Assembly (NCBI GenBank): GCA_047639165.1 | Contig: JBLINH010000002.1 | Location: forward strand, 1-54,640 | Length of the DNA: 54,640 nucleotides | Source of the DNA: JBLINH01 sp047639165 | GTDB taxonomy: Bacteria; Patescibacteriota; Minisyncoccia; Phycocordibacterales; JAACPR01 | Reading direction: 5' to 3' | Shown: positions 33,465 through 42,694 of the stretch, piece after piece | Layout of the letters: each line of letters begins with the position of its first letter | Position numbering within the stretch: the first letter of the stretch is position 1 | Notes under the pieces: generated by a model | The model's database searches: none | What the model was told of the DNA's origin: nothing | What the model saw: the letters and a program-made list of their open reading frames with translations, nothing else | Made by a program: the position numbers and the translations under genes

Positions 33465-33834
33465 TTGGAAAGAAAAATTAGATGACGAGACATATCATGT
33501 TACCCGAGAAAAAGGAACAGAAGCTCCTTTCACTGGTAAGTATCATGACCATAAAGAAAAAGGAAAGTACACATGTTCAAACTGTGGTAAAGAAATTTTC
33601 TCTTCTAAGAATAAATATGATTCAGGGAGTGGTTGGCCAAGTTTTGATCAGCCTGTAAGTGATGACAATATCAGGTATGTTCCTGATAGTTCAGGTGGTA
33701 TGGAAAGAATGGAAGTAATATGTGAGCATTGTAGTGCTCACTTGGGGCATGTGTTCAGTGATGGTCCTACTGAAACTACGGGTAGGAGATATTGTATAAA
33801 TTCGCTATCATTGGGTTTCAAGAAAGATGAATGA
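33454..33834 (+). CDS. msrB: Peptide-methionine (R)-S-oxide reductase MsrB (126 aa)
   Basis: Reduces methionine-R-sulfoxide in proteins. Four zinc cysteines are present in CSNCG and CEHCSAHLGHVF, the substrate loop is SGSGWPSFDQPV, and the catalytic Cys is in RRYCINSLSL near the end. Full length. It overlaps dsbB by 8 nt, so it is translationally coupled and links repair of oxidised methionine with envelope redox. No signal peptide, so it acts in the cytosol. Confidence 0.95.
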   Translation: MENNWKEKLDDETYHVTREKGTEAPFTGKYHDHKEKGKYTCSNCGKEIFSSKNKYDSGSGWPSFDQPVSDDNIRYVPDSSGGMERMEVICEHCSAHLGHVFSDGPTETTGRRYCINSLSLGFKKDE

Positions 33835-34348
33835 AGAATCACTTACAAACTTAATAGCCCTTCTAGGTATCGCAGCACACATATTTATGCTTGTGGTGGC
33901 TGTTCTTTTGATGACAGGTAAAAAGATTAAGGCATTAGATTTTCTGGGAAAGAATGGAATTATTCTAGCTTTCATAGTTTCTCTAACTGCTATGTTGGGA
34001 AGTTTATATTATTCAGAGATAGTAGGGTATGAACCCTGTACACTTTGTTGGTATCAAAGGATATTCTCATACCCATCTGTATTTATTCTAGCTGTTGCTC
34101 TTTGGAACAGGAAAAAGGATATCATTCCCTATGTAATGTTTCTTTCGGGTATTGGAGCTGTTATCGCTCTATATCATAGCTATATCCAGATTCAGCAAAT
34201 TACGTCTGTTGTTTGTGGAGTTGGGGAGTATGTATCTTGTGAAGAAACATATTTTCTTCTGTACGGATATGTGACTATACCAATACTATCTTTAACCACC
34301 TTTTTATTAACAATGTTATTCCTTCACCTTTCAAAAGAAAATGCTTAG
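33827..34348 (+). CDS. dsbB: DsbB-like disulfide bond formation protein (173 aa)
   Basis: Five membrane helices, unlike four in classical DsbB. The first redox pair is PCTLCWYQR (CxxC) after helix 3; the second is CGVGEYVSC in the second external loop. These re-oxidise a DsbA-like partner with quinone in known systems; no DsbA gene is seen here. It overlaps msrB by 8 nt and the DUF192 gene by 8 nt. Confidence 0.88.
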   Translation: MNEESLTNLIALLGIAAHIFMLVVAVLLMTGKKIKALDFLGKNGIILAFIVSLTAMLGSLYYSEIVGYEPCTLCWYQRIFSYPSVFILAVALWNRKKDIIPYVMFLSGIGAVIALYHSYIQIQQITSVVCGVGEYVSCEETYFLLYGYVTIPILSLTTFLLTMLFLHLSKENA

Positions 34349-34805
34349 TCTTATTACATGGCCTATAAAGGTTTTTATAAAATTAGTTGTTATATTTTCA
34401 ATTATATTATCTATATTTCTGTACCTTGTATTATCAGGTGGTGATGATTTAAGTTACGCTACAAGAGATATAGGTATCAATGAAAAAACTATAAGTGTTC
34501 AATTATCTGACAATGATGAAAAAAGAACTAAAGGGTTAAGTGGTAGAGAAGAGCTGAGTGGTGGAATGTTGTTTGTTTTCGATAAGGAAGATCTCTACGG
34601 GATCTGGATGAAGGATATGAATTTCTCACTTGATATTATCTGGATGAATGATGATAGAGAAATTGTTCATATTGAAAAAGGTGTAAGTCCTGATACTTTC
34701 CCTAAGGTGTTTAAACCGACTGCAGAATCTTTATATGTTTTAGAGGTTAATAGTGGTTTTGTGGAGGAAGAGGGTATTGAAGTTGGACAGGTGTTTACAT
34801 TTTAA
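34341..34805 (+). CDS. DUF192 exported protein (154 aa)
   Basis: An N-terminal membrane segment (about residues 8-30) precedes the DUF192 domain with GLSGREELSGGMLFVFD, YGIWMKDMNFSLDIIWM and VLEVNSGF. The function of the family is unknown; it is secreted or anchored outside. Translational coupling to dsbB by an 8-nt overlap suggests an envelope role. Confidence 0.88.
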   Translation: MLSLITWPIKVFIKLVVIFSIILSIFLYLVLSGGDDLSYATRDIGINEKTISVQLSDNDEKRTKGLSGREELSGGMLFVFDKEDLYGIWMKDMNFSLDIIWMNDDREIVHIEKGVSPDTFPKVFKPTAESLYVLEVNSGFVEEEGIEVGQVFTF

Positions 34806-34815
34806 ATATTTGTTA

Positions 34816-34821
34816 TATAAT
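34816..34821 (+). promoter_or_regulatory. -10 box of the RNase P RNA gene
   Basis: TATAAT at 34816-34821 places the transcription start at about 34828-34830, where the P1 helix of the RNA begins. Confidence 0.7.
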
Positions 34822-34829
34822 ACTATACG

Positions 34830-35144
34830 AACTACATTGGGTAATCGCTAAGTCTTTGACTTAGAGGAAAGTCCGGACACTCACAATTTAATTGTAGAAG
34901 GGTAGCGGGTAACGCCCGTCCAAAGTGATTTGCGAGGTGCGAGCAGAGACGTCTTAATTTGAAAAGATTAAGAATACCTTCGGGTATAGTCCTAGCGGTA
35001 ACGCTGGGGGTGAAACGGCAAAATCCTTACCTGAGTGCAAGGCCGTGTCCATTTATGGAAGTGCCGCTTGATCTTGCAGGCAACTGTAAAGACAGATAAA
35101 TGATTACTACCTTCGGGTACAGAATCCGGCTTACATATGTAGTT
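34830..35144 (+). ncRNA. rnpB: RNase P RNA, bacterial class A
   Basis: The catalytic RNA of tRNA 5' processing. Diagnostic conserved stretches are GAGGAAAGTCCGGAC (about 34862-34876), GAGGTGCGAGCAGAGA-type sequence (J11/12 region), GGGGGTGAAACGGC and ACAGAATCCGGCTTA near the end. The ends AACTACAT (34830-34837) and ATGTAGTT (35137-35144) pair as helix P1. Length about 315 nt is somewhat short for the class. It has its own -10 box and a terminator at 35154. Confidence 0.95.
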
Positions 35145-35153
35145 TATTGAATG

Positions 35154-35190
35154 AAAGAATTCCACCTAATAGGTGGAATTCTTTCTTTGT
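35154..35190 (+). terminator. Intrinsic terminator of rnpB
   Basis: AAAGAATTCCACCT (35154-35167) pairs with AGGTGGAATTCTTT (35171-35184), followed by a T-rich stretch. Confidence 0.9.
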
Positions 35191-35276
35191 ATATAAACAG
35201 ACTCTTGTGTATAATTGTTTTTATAAACACATGAAGTGTTAAGGGAGTTTATTAAAAACAAAGAAACAATAAAAAA

Positions 35277-37688
35277 ATGGATGAATCAAATATAGTTCAA
35301 GAACATTCTAGAGCAGAAGGAAAAAAACTGTTTGGGATAAAGTTACCTAAAATTACTTCAATGCCGGCGTACATAGTTATGCTATTAGCGGTCTTGTTAC
35401 CAATAATATTTTTACCAGTATCAGTAACAGGGTTTCAAACTACAAAGGTATTTGTATTTATGACTCTAACTTTACTAACATTAGGATTTTGGGTATTTAC
35501 TAGATTGAAGAATGATACATTTGTTTTACCTTTCAATCTTCTGACACTTTCTATTATTCTAGTACCACTAGTATATTTAATTACTTCGTTATTCTCAGGT
35601 AATGTCAGCGTATCTATTTTAGGTAAGCTATCAGAGATTGATACAACATTAGTGATTGCAACATTATTCGTCTTAATGGGATTGGTTGCTTCGGTATTCC
35701 AAGACTTAGGGAAAACCTTTAAACTTTATAGTGTTATCCTCATCTCATTTTTGATTGTTTCAGTATTTCATATTCTGAGACTTGTATTTCTTGACTTCAT
35801 GCCAAACTTTGGGTTCTTCGGCTCAGTTACCACAAACACTGTAGGTAAATGGAACGATTTAGCTATATTCTCAGGACTTATCATTGTGATGATTCTTACA
35901 ACTCTTGAATCAATCAAATCTAATAGGAACTTCAAGATAGTTCAGTACTCAGCTATGGTTCTCGCCATTGCACTATTGATTTTAGTTAACTTCACACTAG
36001 TGTGGTATTTGGTAGGAATTTTTGCACTTCTGTTCTTTGTATACTTCTTCTCTGTAAACAGGGCAGGTTCAGCTGAAGAGCAAAAACTCCCAGCTACATC
36101 GCTAGTAGTTCTTTTGATTTCTTTCTTCTTTATCATTAGTGGTAGTACAGTAGGTCCTTTTGTTTCAGGAATGTTTAACATAGACTACACAGAAGTAAGA
36201 CCATCTTGGACAGGAACATTCCAAATTGTAAAGAATGTAATGGTGAGTGATCCAATCACAGGAGTTGGTCCAGCTAGATTCTCATCTGCTTGGCAAGATC
36301 ATAAGCCTAGTAATATAAATCAGACTGATTACTGGAATACAGACTTTAGTTATGGAGTTGGATATATTCCGTCATCATTTGCAACTACTGGTATACCAGG
36401 AGTTCTAGCATGGGCATTCTTCTTTGTTATGTTGATAGGAGCTGGATTCAAAGCTCTATTCCAAGAAACTTCAGGAAGGCAAGGTTCAAGATTCATTCTC
36501 GCATCTTCATTCATTGCTTCTCTATATATGTGGGTAACGATGTTTATGTATGTTCCTAGTATGTCTACGTTAGCTTTGACATTCATATTTACAGGTATAT
36601 TTATTAGTTCTCTGTATCGAGATAATCTGTTACGAACAGTTACTTTGGATTTGAAAAACAATGCAAAGTTCGGTTTCCTATATGTGTTCGCACTGGTTCT
36701 AATCTTAGTTGGAGTAGTCGCTTATGAGTTCGACAATATTAAAAGGTTCGCCTCTTCTTATTACTTCCAACAAGCAAACATTGCTTTGAATGTTAATGGT
36801 GATCTTCCTGGCGCTGATGGATATATTAGACAAGCTCTATCTTTCCATAGGAATGATGCATATTACAGATCTCTTTCAGAGTTGAGTAGAATACAAATTA
36901 ATCAATTGATAGCTGATCAAGAAGGTGACCAAGCTACACTTGCAGCACAATTCAGAAATGCTCTATCAAATGCTGTTGCCGGCGGTCAAGCAGCTTTGGA
37001 TTATGATCCAACAAACTATCTAAACTATGTGATATTGGGTGATATCTATCAAACGATAGTTCCACTTGGTGTTGAAGGAGCATATGAGCAATCTAAAACT
37101 CTATACAACTCAGCTATTGAGATTAACTCAAATAATCCAAGTCTAAACCTTTCACTTGCTAGACTAGAACTTGCAAATGGAAACGCAGACGCAGCAAGAG
37201 AAGAAATTGGAAAAGCACTTTCAAAGAAAGTTGATTACACTGATGCAATATTCCTACTATCACAAATTGATGTTTCTGAAGGAAAGACAAGTGATGCTAT
37301 TGCGAATGTAGAATCTGCAGCTGTTATTAAGCCAAACGATCCAATAGTATTCTTCCAATTAGGACTTCTTAGATATTCTAATGAAGAATTTGAGATAGCT
37401 GTTAGCGCTTTTGAAAGAGCTGTTATCCTAAATCCAGTTTATTCAAATGCTAAGTACTTCCTTGGTCTGAGCTATGATCGAGTAGGTAAAACAGAAGATG
37501 CTATCGCACAGTTCGAAGATCTTCAAATTCTAAACCAAGGTAATGAAGAGGTAAACTTTATACTTGAAAATCTAAAACAAGGTAACACACCATTTACAGG
37601 GGCAGAAGCTCCAATTGATAGTCAGCCTGAAAATAGAGACGAACTACCAGTAGATGAGACAGCTGACACAATAGAAGAAGAGGCGTAA
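35277..37688 (+). CDS. O-antigen ligase/polymerase-like membrane protein with C-terminal TPR repeats (803 aa)
   Basis: About twelve membrane helices (residues 27-490) contain the Wzy_C/O-antigen ligase pattern, with the large external loop PITGVGPARFSSAWQDHKPS. The C-terminal 300 residues form tetratricopeptide repeats, for example NPSLNLSLARLELANGNADA and YSNAKYFLGLSYDRVGKTED, ending in an acidic tail. In CPR this architecture is common and presumably acts on a surface glycan. Its last base is the first base of the murJ start codon, so the two are coupled. Confidence 0.85.
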   Translation: MDESNIVQEHSRAEGKKLFGIKLPKITSMPAYIVMLLAVLLPIIFLPVSVTGFQTTKVFVFMTLTLLTLGFWVFTRLKNDTFVLPFNLLTLSIILVPLVYLITSLFSGNVSVSILGKLSEIDTTLVIATLFVLMGLVASVFQDLGKTFKLYSVILISFLIVSVFHILRLVFLDFMPNFGFFGSVTTNTVGKWNDLAIFSGLIIVMILTTLESIKSNRNFKIVQYSAMVLAIALLILVNFTLVWYLVGIFALLFFVYFFSVNRAGSAEEQKLPATSLVVLLISFFFIISGSTVGPFVSGMFNIDYTEVRPSWTGTFQIVKNVMVSDPITGVGPARFSSAWQDHKPSNINQTDYWNTDFSYGVGYIPSSFATTGIPGVLAWAFFFVMLIGAGFKALFQETSGRQGSRFILASSFIASLYMWVTMFMYVPSMSTLALTFIFTGIFISSLYRDNLLRTVTLDLKNNAKFGFLYVFALVLILVGVVAYEFDNIKRFASSYYFQQANIALNVNGDLPGADGYIRQALSFHRNDAYYRSLSELSRIQINQLIADQEGDQATLAAQFRNALSNAVAGGQAALDYDPTNYLNYVILGDIYQTIVPLGVEGAYEQSKTLYNSAIEINSNNPSLNLSLARLELANGNADAAREEIGKALSKKVDYTDAIFLLSQIDVSEGKTSDAIANVESAAVIKPNDPIVFFQLGLLRYSNEEFEIAVSAFERAVILNPVYSNAKYFLGLSYDRVGKTEDAIAQFEDLQILNQGNEEVNFILENLKQGNTPFTGAEAPIDSQPENRDELPVDETADTIEEEA

Positions 37689-39367
37689 TGGTTAGCCAAG
37701 TTTTCAAACTTTTAAACAAAGAGATACGTGGACTCCATGAGGCCGCGTATCTTTTGGCGTTATTCGCTTTTACTTCTCAAATATTAGCTCTTGTACGAGA
37801 TAGGGTATTTGCAGGTAGATTCGGTGCTAGTGAAATTCTTGATGTGTACTATGCAGCTTTCAGAGTACCGGATCTTATATTCGTAGCTGTATCATCACTT
37901 GTTTCTGTTTCAGTTCTTGTTCCGTTCCTCACAAAATACCTAGACAAAGGAAAAGAAGAAACAAAAGAATTTATGAACAGTATATTTACTGTTGTTATAT
38001 TTCTTTCTATTCTTCTTAGTACGCTTGCTCTTTTGTTTGCAGAACAAATATTGAATATCTTTGTTCCAGAACTTTTGAGTGGTGAGTACGGTAGGGATCT
38101 TGTTATTCTAACTCAAATAATGTTGTTACAACCTTTCTTCCTTTCATTATCAAACTTGTTTGGAAGTTTGGCTCAGGTATACAAAAAATTCTTTGTGTAT
38201 GCACTTAGTCCAGTTCTCTACAATCTTGGAATATTGGTTGGTTTGTTGTTCTTCTATCCAATCTATGGAATAGCGGGTCTTGCAATAGGAGTTGTCTTGG
38301 GAGCTCTACTTCATCTTTTGATTCAAATTCCAACAGCTTTAAAGACAGGATTGATTCCTAGATTTACCGGTAGGGTAAAAGCAAAGTATATTACTGAAGT
38401 TCTTACACTCTCAGTTCCAAGAACATTTGCACTCACCGCAAATCAGTTGGTACTCATATTCTTAATCTCTCTTGCGGGAACTATGATTCAGGGTTCAATT
38501 TCAATCTTCACATTGTCATTCAATCTTCAAGCGGTACCGCTATCAATTATTGGAGTTAGCTATTCCATAGCTGCTTTTCCTTCTCTTTCCAGATTCTTTG
38601 CAGATGGAAACATGTCATCATTCTTGGAGCACATCGTTCGTGCTACAAAGCATATAATCTTCTGGTCTCTTCCTGTCGCTGTTCTTTTCATTGTTCTTCG
38701 AGCTCAGATTGTTCGTACAGTTCTCGGAGCTGGTGAGTTTAGTTGGACCGACACCAGACTAACTGCCGCAGCTCTAGCTCTTTTTGCAGTATCTATACTG
38801 GCACAAAGTCTCATACTTCTTTTTGTTCGGGGGTACTACTCAGCAGGAGAGACAAAGAAACCACTTTTCTTTGCAACCATCTCAACTCTAGTAACTATCA
38901 TTTCAGCGTATGGATTGGTTTTTGTTTTCAATCATCTAGAATCTTTCAGATTGATCATTGAAAGATTGTTGAAAGTTGATGGTATAGACGGAACTGTCAT
39001 ATTGATGCTCCCTCTTGCATATTCCATTGGACAGATTCTATACGCTTTCCTTCTTTGGGTTTCATTTGATAACAAGTACAAGTGTTTTTCCGAGTCTGTT
39101 TGGAGACCAGCAATACATAGCTTAGGAGCTTCACTCATTATGGGGTATGTGGCATTTCTAATGCTACAAGTTCTGGATGATGTATTCGATCTGGATACTT
39201 TCATGGGTATATTCTTGCAAGGATTCATATCAGGAGTGGCAGGTATAGCAGTTGGTATATTAGTGCTCGTGGTGCTCAAAAATGAGGAGATTAAGACGGT
39301 TTGGGGAACGCTCCATAAGAAAATATGGAAAACTAAGCTTATAGTGGCTGAAAGGGATGAGGTGTAG
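37688..39367 (+). CDS. murJ: Lipid II flippase MurJ-like (559 aa)
   Basis: Fourteen hydrophobic helices of the MVF/MOP superfamily. Early signatures ILALVRDRVFAGRFGASEILDVYYAAFRVPD and the conserved Arg/Asp in helix 1-2 loops match MurJ, which exports lipid-linked peptidoglycan precursors. Length is slightly above the usual 510-520. It follows the O-antigen ligase-like gene directly, so both may act on undecaprenyl-linked substrates. Confidence 0.9.
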   Translation: MVSQVFKLLNKEIRGLHEAAYLLALFAFTSQILALVRDRVFAGRFGASEILDVYYAAFRVPDLIFVAVSSLVSVSVLVPFLTKYLDKGKEETKEFMNSIFTVVIFLSILLSTLALLFAEQILNIFVPELLSGEYGRDLVILTQIMLLQPFFLSLSNLFGSLAQVYKKFFVYALSPVLYNLGILVGLLFFYPIYGIAGLAIGVVLGALLHLLIQIPTALKTGLIPRFTGRVKAKYITEVLTLSVPRTFALTANQLVLIFLISLAGTMIQGSISIFTLSFNLQAVPLSIIGVSYSIAAFPSLSRFFADGNMSSFLEHIVRATKHIIFWSLPVAVLFIVLRAQIVRTVLGAGEFSWTDTRLTAAALALFAVSILAQSLILLFVRGYYSAGETKKPLFFATISTLVTIISAYGLVFVFNHLESFRLIIERLLKVDGIDGTVILMLPLAYSIGQILYAFLLWVSFDNKYKCFSESVWRPAIHSLGASLIMGYVAFLMLQVLDDVFDLDTFMGIFLQGFISGVAGIAVGILVLVVLKNEEIKTVWGTLHKKIWKTKLIVAERDEV

Positions 39368-39398
39368 TGTTTTTCTTACTTTCTGTTAGTATTTCATC

Positions 39399-41186
39399 AT
39401 GAATCTATCAAACATTAGAAACTTTTCTATCATAGCTCACATAGACCACGGTAAGAGTACTCTTGCTGATAGGATGCTTGAAGTTACTCATACTATTGAG
39501 AAGCGAGATATGAAAGATCGTGTTCTTGATGATATGGAGCTTGAACGTGAAAGGGGGATTACGATAAAGATGAGACCTGTGAGGATGGAGTATGAAGGAT
39601 ACGTTTTGAACCTAATCGATACTCCAGGACACATTGATTTCTCATACGAGGTATCACGTGCGCTGAAAGCCGTTGAAGGATCTATTCTTTTGGTGGACGC
39701 CACACAAGGAGTTCAGGCTCAGACCTTCACAACACTTGATATGGCTCGTGAACTTGGAGTTACTATCATCCCAGTACTTTCAAAAGTGGACTCACCACTT
39801 TCAAGGGTGGAGGAAGTCACAAAAGAAATTTGTGATCTTTTGAAATGTGAGAAAGAAGACATTCTTCTGTCTTCAGGAAAAACTGGTGAAGGTGTAAAAG
39901 AACTAATTGATGAAGTCATCAAGAAAGTTCCTGAACCCAAAACAACATATACAAATCCAAATGATTTTAGAGCTTTGGTTTTTGATTTTCAATACTCAAA
40001 TCACAAAGGTGTGATTGTTTACGTTAGAGTTTTAGATGGAGAGGTAAAAAAGAATAGTACTCTTTTGTTTAAAGAGGCAAATGAAAAGTTCATATCACTA
40101 TCAACAGGAATATTCGAACCTGGAGAAAAAGAAAAAGATGTTCTAACTGCTGGAGAAATTGGATACATTGTGACCGGGATAAAGAGACCTGGCGTCGCTT
40201 CAGTTGGAGATACTATTGTAAATCTAAAGAATCCAATAGATGCTTTTCCTGGATATAATCAACCTAATCCAGTTGTTTGGGCCAGTATTTTCCCTGAGAG
40301 TCAGGATGATTTTGATGTATTGAGACAAGCTCTTTTACGTCTAAAACTTTCAGATTCGTCATATACTTTTGAAGAAGAATCATCAGGAACATTGGGACGT
40401 GGATATAGATGTGGATTCCTTGGAATGCTTCACTTGGAGATCATAACAGAGAGATTGAGAAGGGAATTCAAGCTGGAGTTAGTGGTAACACTTCCAAGTA
40501 TTACGTATATGGTGACTAACAAGAAAGGAGAAGAAACTACAGTTTACTCCCCTACTTTGTTCCCAGAGTACGGAGATATTGCTTCGGTAAAGGAGCCGTG
40601 GGTAAACATTCGGATCATAACTCCAAGTGAATATATGGGTTCTGTAACACAGACACTTTTCAATCATGAAGCAGTTCCTGGGGATATTGAAACTTTTGGT
40701 GACGGACGAAATGCTATACACGCAGAGATGCCACTTCGAGAATTAATGCGAAACTTCTTTGATGAGATAAAAAGTGTTTCATCAGGATATGCATCAATAT
40801 CATATCAACTTGGTGATTTCAGAGATGCTGATGTTTGTAAGTTGGAAGTTTTGGTGGCCGATGAGGAGGTGATAGCTTTTTCAAGAATCGTGGCAAGACA
40901 CAGAGTTCGAGAAGAATCAGAAAGGACAGTAGAGAAGCTGTATAAGGTGTTGCCAAGACAAATGTTTGCTACAAAAATACAAGCCAAAGCTCTTGGAAGA
41001 ATTGTTTCGTCTAAAACTCTTTCAGCTATGAGTAAGAACGTTACCGCTCATCTATACGGTGGGGATATAACAAGAAAAATGAAGCTTCGAGATAAACAAA
41101 AGAAAGGTAAGAAGCGAATGCTTGAACGTGGAAAAGTACATATCTCACACGATGTCTTCCTCAAAATGATGAAGAGTGGAGACTAG
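39399..41186 (+). CDS. lepA: Elongation factor 4 (LepA, 595 aa)
   Basis: A translational GTPase with G1 AHIDHGKSTLADRML, switch II DTPGHIDFSYEV, G4 SKVDSP (normally NKID; the Asn is replaced by Ser), and the LepA-specific C-terminal domain with RHRVREESER and KKGKKRMLERGKVHI. Length is normal. An extended -10, TGT-TAGTAT (39384-39392), lies exactly 6 nt before ATG, predicting leaderless mRNA despite murJ ending 31 nt upstream. Confidence 0.95.
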   Translation: MNLSNIRNFSIIAHIDHGKSTLADRMLEVTHTIEKRDMKDRVLDDMELERERGITIKMRPVRMEYEGYVLNLIDTPGHIDFSYEVSRALKAVEGSILLVDATQGVQAQTFTTLDMARELGVTIIPVLSKVDSPLSRVEEVTKEICDLLKCEKEDILLSSGKTGEGVKELIDEVIKKVPEPKTTYTNPNDFRALVFDFQYSNHKGVIVYVRVLDGEVKKNSTLLFKEANEKFISLSTGIFEPGEKEKDVLTAGEIGYIVTGIKRPGVASVGDTIVNLKNPIDAFPGYNQPNPVVWASIFPESQDDFDVLRQALLRLKLSDSSYTFEEESSGTLGRGYRCGFLGMLHLEIITERLRREFKLELVVTLPSITYMVTNKKGEETTVYSPTLFPEYGDIASVKEPWVNIRIITPSEYMGSVTQTLFNHEAVPGDIETFGDGRNAIHAEMPLRELMRNFFDEIKSVSSGYASISYQLGDFRDADVCKLEVLVADEEVIAFSRIVARHRVREESERTVEKLYKVLPRQMFATKIQAKALGRIVSSKTLSAMSKNVTAHLYGGDITRKMKLRDKQKKGKKRMLERGKVHISHDVFLKMMKSGD

Positions 41187-41187
41187 T

Positions 41188-41304
41188 TTAGAATAGAGAC
41201 ACTATACCTGGTGCATATAACAAGACCATACTTGCAATGATTAGTGATCCAAGAATTATCGATAGCACCCTTATGACTTTCTGTGTTTTCTTATGGAATA
41301 ACAT
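41188..41304 (-). CDS. Small single-helix membrane protein (38 aa)
   Basis: A minus-strand frame starts at ATG 41304 and ends 2 nt after the lepA stop. It reads MLFHKKTQKVIRVLSIILG then a hydrophobic helix and LLYAPGIVSLF: a basic cytoplasmic end, one membrane helix and a short outer tail. Its start is 20 bp from the divergent FtsB-like gene, with TATAAT on its own strand at 41324-41319. The clean positive-inside layout and a promoter at the correct distance support a real gene. Function unknown. Confidence 0.5.
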   Translation of the reverse strand: MLFHKKTQKVIRVLSIILGSLIIASMVLLYAPGIVSLF

Positions 41305-41310
41305 ATAGTG

Positions 41311-41324
41311 TATAATACATTATA
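41311..41324. promoter_or_regulatory. Divergent -10 boxes packed into a 20-bp intergenic region
   Basis: TATAAT at 41311-41316 serves the plus-strand gene starting at 41325 (8 nt gap). TATAAT on the minus strand at 41324-41319 serves the gene starting at 41304 (14 nt gap). The boxes lie 2 nt apart, so the two promoters cannot be occupied together. Confidence 0.55.
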
Positions 41325-41711
41325 ATGTCGTATCAATCTAACTTTAGAAAGAAGAATAATATAACAAAGAAGATGTATTCTATTCCTGTGATTATACTCC
41401 TTGTACTTATTCTTGTATTGATAATACGAGGAACTTGGGGAGTCTATCAAAGGGCAAGCATCAGTAGTGATAAACTAGCAGTAGCTCAAGTCAATGTTGG
41501 TAATCTGAACGAAAGACAAGAAAAGATTTCAGGAAAGATTGAAAAACTAAATACTAGTACAGGGATAGAAGAGGAAATCAGAGAGAAATTTAATGTAGTA
41601 AAAGAAGGAGAAGAAATGATCGTTGTAATTAATAAAAATAGTGACAGAGATCTTGATTTAAATGGAAATAAAGGGTCAATATGGAGTAAGTTTTTTCCTT
41701 GGATAAAATAA
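41325..41711 (+). CDS. FtsB/DivIC-like septum protein (128 aa)
   Basis: A basic cytoplasmic N-terminus, one membrane helix (about residues 18-37), a coiled coil (about 48-85) and a short conserved segment IREKFNVVKEGEEMIVVI form the FtsB/DivIC layout, a bitopic component of the divisome. The tail after residue 100 is charged and short. An 8-nt gap from TATAAT to ATG suggests a 2-nt leader at most. Confidence 0.8.
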   Translation: MSYQSNFRKKNNITKKMYSIPVIILLVLILVLIIRGTWGVYQRASISSDKLAVAQVNVGNLNERQEKISGKIEKLNTSTGIEEEIREKFNVVKEGEEMIVVINKNSDRDLDLNGNKGSIWSKFFPWIK

Positions 41712-41749
41712 CCTAAAAGTTCTCCCAACCACCCCAAGAAAATACTAAG

Positions 41750-41998
41750 GTGAAGAGAGGTCTAAATACAAAGAAAAACAAGGGTTTTCTTTCTACTATA
41801 GGTACACTAGGAGTTGTAACACTTACAACACTAGCTCTTTCTGTATTTACAATGAACAAAGACTTCTCACCACCAGCTGCTGTAATACAGTTAATACCAG
41901 AGGAAGAAACAGTAGTAGTAGAAGAAGAGATAGATGAGGAACCAGTGAGGGAAGAGATACCAGAAGAAATTGAAGAAGAAGTTATAAAATATCAATAA
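41750..41998 (+). CDS. Small membrane protein with acidic tail (82 aa), GTG start
   Basis: A basic N-terminus, one membrane helix (about residues 14-33) and an external tail rich in Glu and Val-Glu repeats (VVVEEEIDEEPVREEIPEE). No family recognised. It begins 38 nt after the FtsB-like gene and probably shares its transcript. The GTG start is the only reasonable one before the helix. The acidic tail may contact cell-wall or cationic surface components, but this is inference. Confidence 0.6.
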   Translation: MKRGLNTKKNKGFLSTIGTLGVVTLTTLALSVFTMNKDFSPPAAVIQLIPEEETVVVEEEIDEEPVREEIPEEIEEEVIKYQ

Positions 41999-42061
41999 AG
42001 TTTTAATACAAAAATAAATTGACTACTCTAACTGTTTTTGATAATATTTAAGGGTTCAAAC

Positions 42062-42103
42062 GAAAAGTCCCCTTTCAGGTTCCGTCCTGCTGGGGTCCTT
42101 TTC
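42062..42103. terminator. Bidirectional hairpin between convergent genes
   Basis: GAAAAG (42062-42067), CCCC, and CAGG pair with CCTG, GGGG and CTTTTC (42098-42103) in nested order with small internal loops. T-rich sequence flanks the plus-strand side. It lies between the acidic-tail gene and the minus-strand NYN gene. Confidence 0.6.
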
Positions 42104-42106
42104 ATC

Positions 42107-42592
42107 TTATTTTTCAAGTTTACTTTTCAGTTCGTTCATAAAAGATACTTTTTTTCTAGCAAATTTTCTAATTAAAGAAGAGTACCTTTTTGAGTTAGGA
42201 ACAAGTATTATTTTAAACTTATTAACTTTTATTAAATATTCTATTAAACAGTAGAAATCTCCATCTCCAGTAGCTATTATGGCTTTATCAAAATTGTTTA
42301 ATTGTAATATTGTGTGTAAGACTAACTCAGCATCAACATTTCCTTTAATTTTTCCTTCAGAGTCTCTCACTACTGGTTTAAAAATACAAATAAAACCAGA
42401 TCTTCTTAACTTACTGTATAAATTATCGTATTCTTTCATGTATCCAACAAAGATATAGGCATTAGTAACAGAATAGTGTTCTTTTAGATAAATTCTAAAT
42501 TTTGCCCAATCAATTTTCCATCCTAGATCCTTAATTGATCTGTGGACATTTTGCATATCGATAAAAGCATAGTTGTTTTCTTTCTTGTACAT
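42107..42592 (-). CDS. NYN/LabA-like PIN-fold protein, putative RNase (161 aa)
   Basis: Conserved acidic residues of the NYN nuclease fold are present: FIDMQNVHRS (Asp), GNVDAELVLH (Asp) and ATGDGDFYCLIEYL (two Asp), followed by ILVPNSKRYSSLI. The fold acts on RNA in characterised relatives. Length is normal. An extended -10, TGT-TAATAT (plus 42602-42610), is 9 nt from ATG. The partner RNA is unknown. Confidence 0.88.
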   Translation of the reverse strand: MYKKENNYAFIDMQNVHRSIKDLGWKIDWAKFRIYLKEHYSVTNAYIFVGYMKEYDNLYSKLRRSGFICIFKPVVRDSEGKIKGNVDAELVLHTILQLNNFDKAIIATGDGDFYCLIEYLIKVNKFKIILVPNSKRYSSLIRKFARKKVSFMNELKSKLEK

Positions 42593-42694
42593 AAGTAAGA
42601 AATATTAACATTCTCACCATAAAACCTTCTTCAAAAAATTCTAAATTTACAGTAAATATGATAAAATCATTGTATTAAAATTAAAGATCAAGAT

